This document shows, one piece after another, positions 6,954-8,037 of a stretch of 8,037 bases of DNA. A model generated the notes under the pieces. The model saw only the letters and a program-made list of their open reading frames with translations, was not told the origin of the DNA and did no database searches. The position numbers and the translations under genes are program-made. This DNA is from Thermoanaerobacteraceae bacterium (GTDB lineage: Bacteria; Bacillota; Desulfotomaculia; Desulfotomaculales; Ammonificaceae). Position 1 is the first letter of the stretch, and each line of letters opens with the position of its first letter. The stretch covers positions 1 through 8,037 of the forward strand of contig JASEJH010000059.1 of NCBI GenBank assembly GCA_030016455.1. The letters run 5' to 3'.

Positions 6954-7895
6954 TCAAAACAATCGTTCTTGAACAGCCGAAAGCGTGGTCTCGGAAGGAG
7001 CTTCTATGACGCGGCGGAGCGGTTCGAGATTTGCCCGTCCGGTGGCAGCGCTGCGCCGCAAGGCGCAGGCACCGCGCGCCAAAAAGTAGGCATTACCGGC
7101 AGCACTGGCGGCCGGCTCCGCATAGTCCGCGACAAAGAGGGGCATTTTCAAGCGCAACGCCAGTTTACCCGCCTCGAACGTTCCCCCGGAAGTGCCCGCC
7201 TCGATCACGATGAGCGCGTCAGATAGCCCGCACACCGTCCGGTTCCGTTGCATCGCGCTATCTACCGACCAACTCATATAGGGGGGGAATTCGGAGATCA
7301 GTAGCGCATTCTCTTGTGTAATGAGCAGCCTCAGGTCGGAGCGCAGTCGGTACCGCAGAATACCTTCTGGCAAGACGATGATGGTGCCTCCGCCGGCCGC
7401 CAACGCAGTCCGGTGAACCGTTGTATCCACGCCGCGCGCGCCGCCGCTGACAACAATCCAATCCCAATCAACAATCTGCTCAGCGCAGTCCTCAGCTACG
7501 GCCAGACCCTGCTCAGAGACGTCCCGCGCGCCGCAGAACCCCACAGCTTTCTTGTGCAGCAAATCCAGATTTCCCCAGGTGTAGAGCAATGGCGGAGAAT
7601 GATCACCCAAGCGTTTCTGAAGCCGGGTGGGGTATTCAGGCGCAGTGCAGGCAAGCAACTTCACGCCGCACTGCTGCAATTCGATGTGCGTTTTTTCCAT
7701 TTCAGCGCGCGCGGCCTGGAGAGCCTGGGCTTGTTGCCGCGCCAGACCAAATCGCGCCACCTGTTCCCCGGCAGACAAACACAGAAACTCGTCCAACGAA
7801 GTCCCTGTCTGAGTCAGCCGGGTGAGTACCTGACGCATCGTTGCCGGGCCTATGCCTTTAGCCAGATGCAATTGTAGATAGCCGGTTTCGTTCAT
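6954..7895 (-). CDS. DprA/Smf-like protein (SLOG-type Rossmann fold) encoded in a restriction operon
   Basis: This 313-residue protein has the layout of DprA, the protein that binds incoming single-stranded DNA and loads RecA in transformation. An N-terminal helix-hairpin-helix contains KGIGPATMRQVL (13-24). The Rossmann domain shows GFCGARDVSEQG (119-130), VVSGGARGVD (148-157), GGGTIIVLPEG (168-178), SEFPP (201-205), QRNRTVCGLSDA (216-227) and IEAGTSGGTFEAGKLA (231-246), all counterparts of DprA signatures. After residue about 260 there is only a short tail with no clear winged-helix domain, so it is shorter than many housekeeping DprA proteins. It starts 4 bases after the phosphoribosyltransferase stop and ends 11 bases before the methyltransferase. 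The placement suggests a role in restriction, for example sensing DNA ends or a nucleotide-derived ligand, rather than transformation (inference). ATG at 7895 fits better than a TTG at 7934, which would overlap the upstream gene; its ribosome site is weak (AGGA, 14 bases away), suggesting coupling. Confidence 0.88.
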   Translation of the reverse strand: MNETGYLQLHLAKGIGPATMRQVLTRLTQTGTSLDEFLCLSAGEQVARFGLARQQAQALQAARAEMEKTHIELQQCGVKLLACTAPEYPTRLQKRLGDHSPPLLYTWGNLDLLHKKAVGFCGARDVSEQGLAVAEDCAEQIVDWDWIVVSGGARGVDTTVHRTALAAGGGTIIVLPEGILRYRLRSDLRLLITQENALLISEFPPYMSWSVDSAMQRNRTVCGLSDALIVIEAGTSGGTFEAGKLALRLKMPLFVADYAEPAASAAGNAYFLARGACALRRSAATGRANLEPLRRVIEAPSETTLSAVQERLF

Positions 7896-7899
7896 TGGT

Positions 7900-8037
7900 T
7901 CACACCAAATCCTGTACCGTTTTGGTAGCCACAAGCCCCAAGACCGTCGTTGCCTCCGCCTCGAGCAGCACCCGCCCTACTTCATTAAGCGTAAACCCGG
8001 TTTGATAGATGCCATCCAGTAGGATCACTGATTGCCC
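7900..8037 (-). CDS. Phosphoribosyltransferase (ComF-like), C-terminal 45 residues
   Basis: Only the last 45 residues are in the window; the start lies beyond the right edge. VILLDGIYQTGFTLNEVG matches the PRPP-binding loop of type I phosphoribosyltransferases, usually written as hydrophobics, two acidic residues, then a small-residue/Thr-Gly turn. It is followed by a helix and the strand TTVLGLVATKT, as in ComF and its relatives. The second acidic position is glycine here (DG rather than DD or DE). The stop (7900-7902) lies 4 bases before the ATG of the DprA-like gene, so the two are in one operon. ComF and DprA are both competence proteins, so this could be a borrowed competence pair; another reading is a nucleotide-processing module attached to restriction. 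Because most of the protein is unseen, its exact subfamily is uncertain. Confidence 0.75.
   Translation of the reverse strand, partial: GQSVILLDGIYQTGFTLNEVGRVLLEAEATTVLGLVATKTVQDLV

Noticed and set aside
7314..7877. A 187-codon plus-strand open frame opposite the DprA-like gene
   Set aside because: Antisense to a gene with all DprA signatures; composition is shadow-like.

Overview
The window joins two unlike regions. Positions 1-2051 look like the ordinary chromosome of an anaerobic, GC-rich, low-GC-lineage Gram-positive bacterium of the Moorella/Desulfotomaculum type (inference). The evidence is a 2-hydroxyacyl-CoA dehydratase-type protein, its ATPase activase, and a short four-cysteine ribosomal protein L28, all with strong GGAGG ribosome binding sites. 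Positions 2337-8037 carry a minus-strand operon with different base composition that reads as an imported defence cassette.

Layout on the plus strand: a 5'-truncated dehydratase-like subunit (2-796), an HgdC-type activase (800-1822), and rpmB (1860-2051). A likely promoter for rpmB lies at the 3' end of the activase gene. A 285-base intergenic stretch follows. It holds a heptad-based imperfect inverted repeat (about 2061-2190) and an 83-base element shaped like an integron attC site (2229-2311).

Layout on the minus strand, in order of transcription from the right edge: the C-terminus of a phosphoribosyltransferase (8037-7900), a DprA/Smf-like protein (7895-6954), a beta-type DNA methyltransferase (6942-4867), and a DExH helicase/PD-(D/E)XK nuclease (4874-2337). 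Gaps are 4 and 11 bases, and the last two genes overlap by 8 bases, so this is almost certainly one transcript. The methyltransferase and helicase-nuclease form a type III-like restriction-modification pair. The phosphoribosyltransferase and the DprA-like protein sit at the front of the same operon, which suggests that a nucleotide-linked or DNA-end-sensing module is tied to restriction.

The item most worth pursuing is this four-gene operon. Its phosphoribosyltransferase has lost one of the two acidic residues of the PRPP loop, and its methyltransferase has a target-recognition segment of clearly lower GC than its flanks. No RNA genes, CRISPR array or transposase gene were seen.
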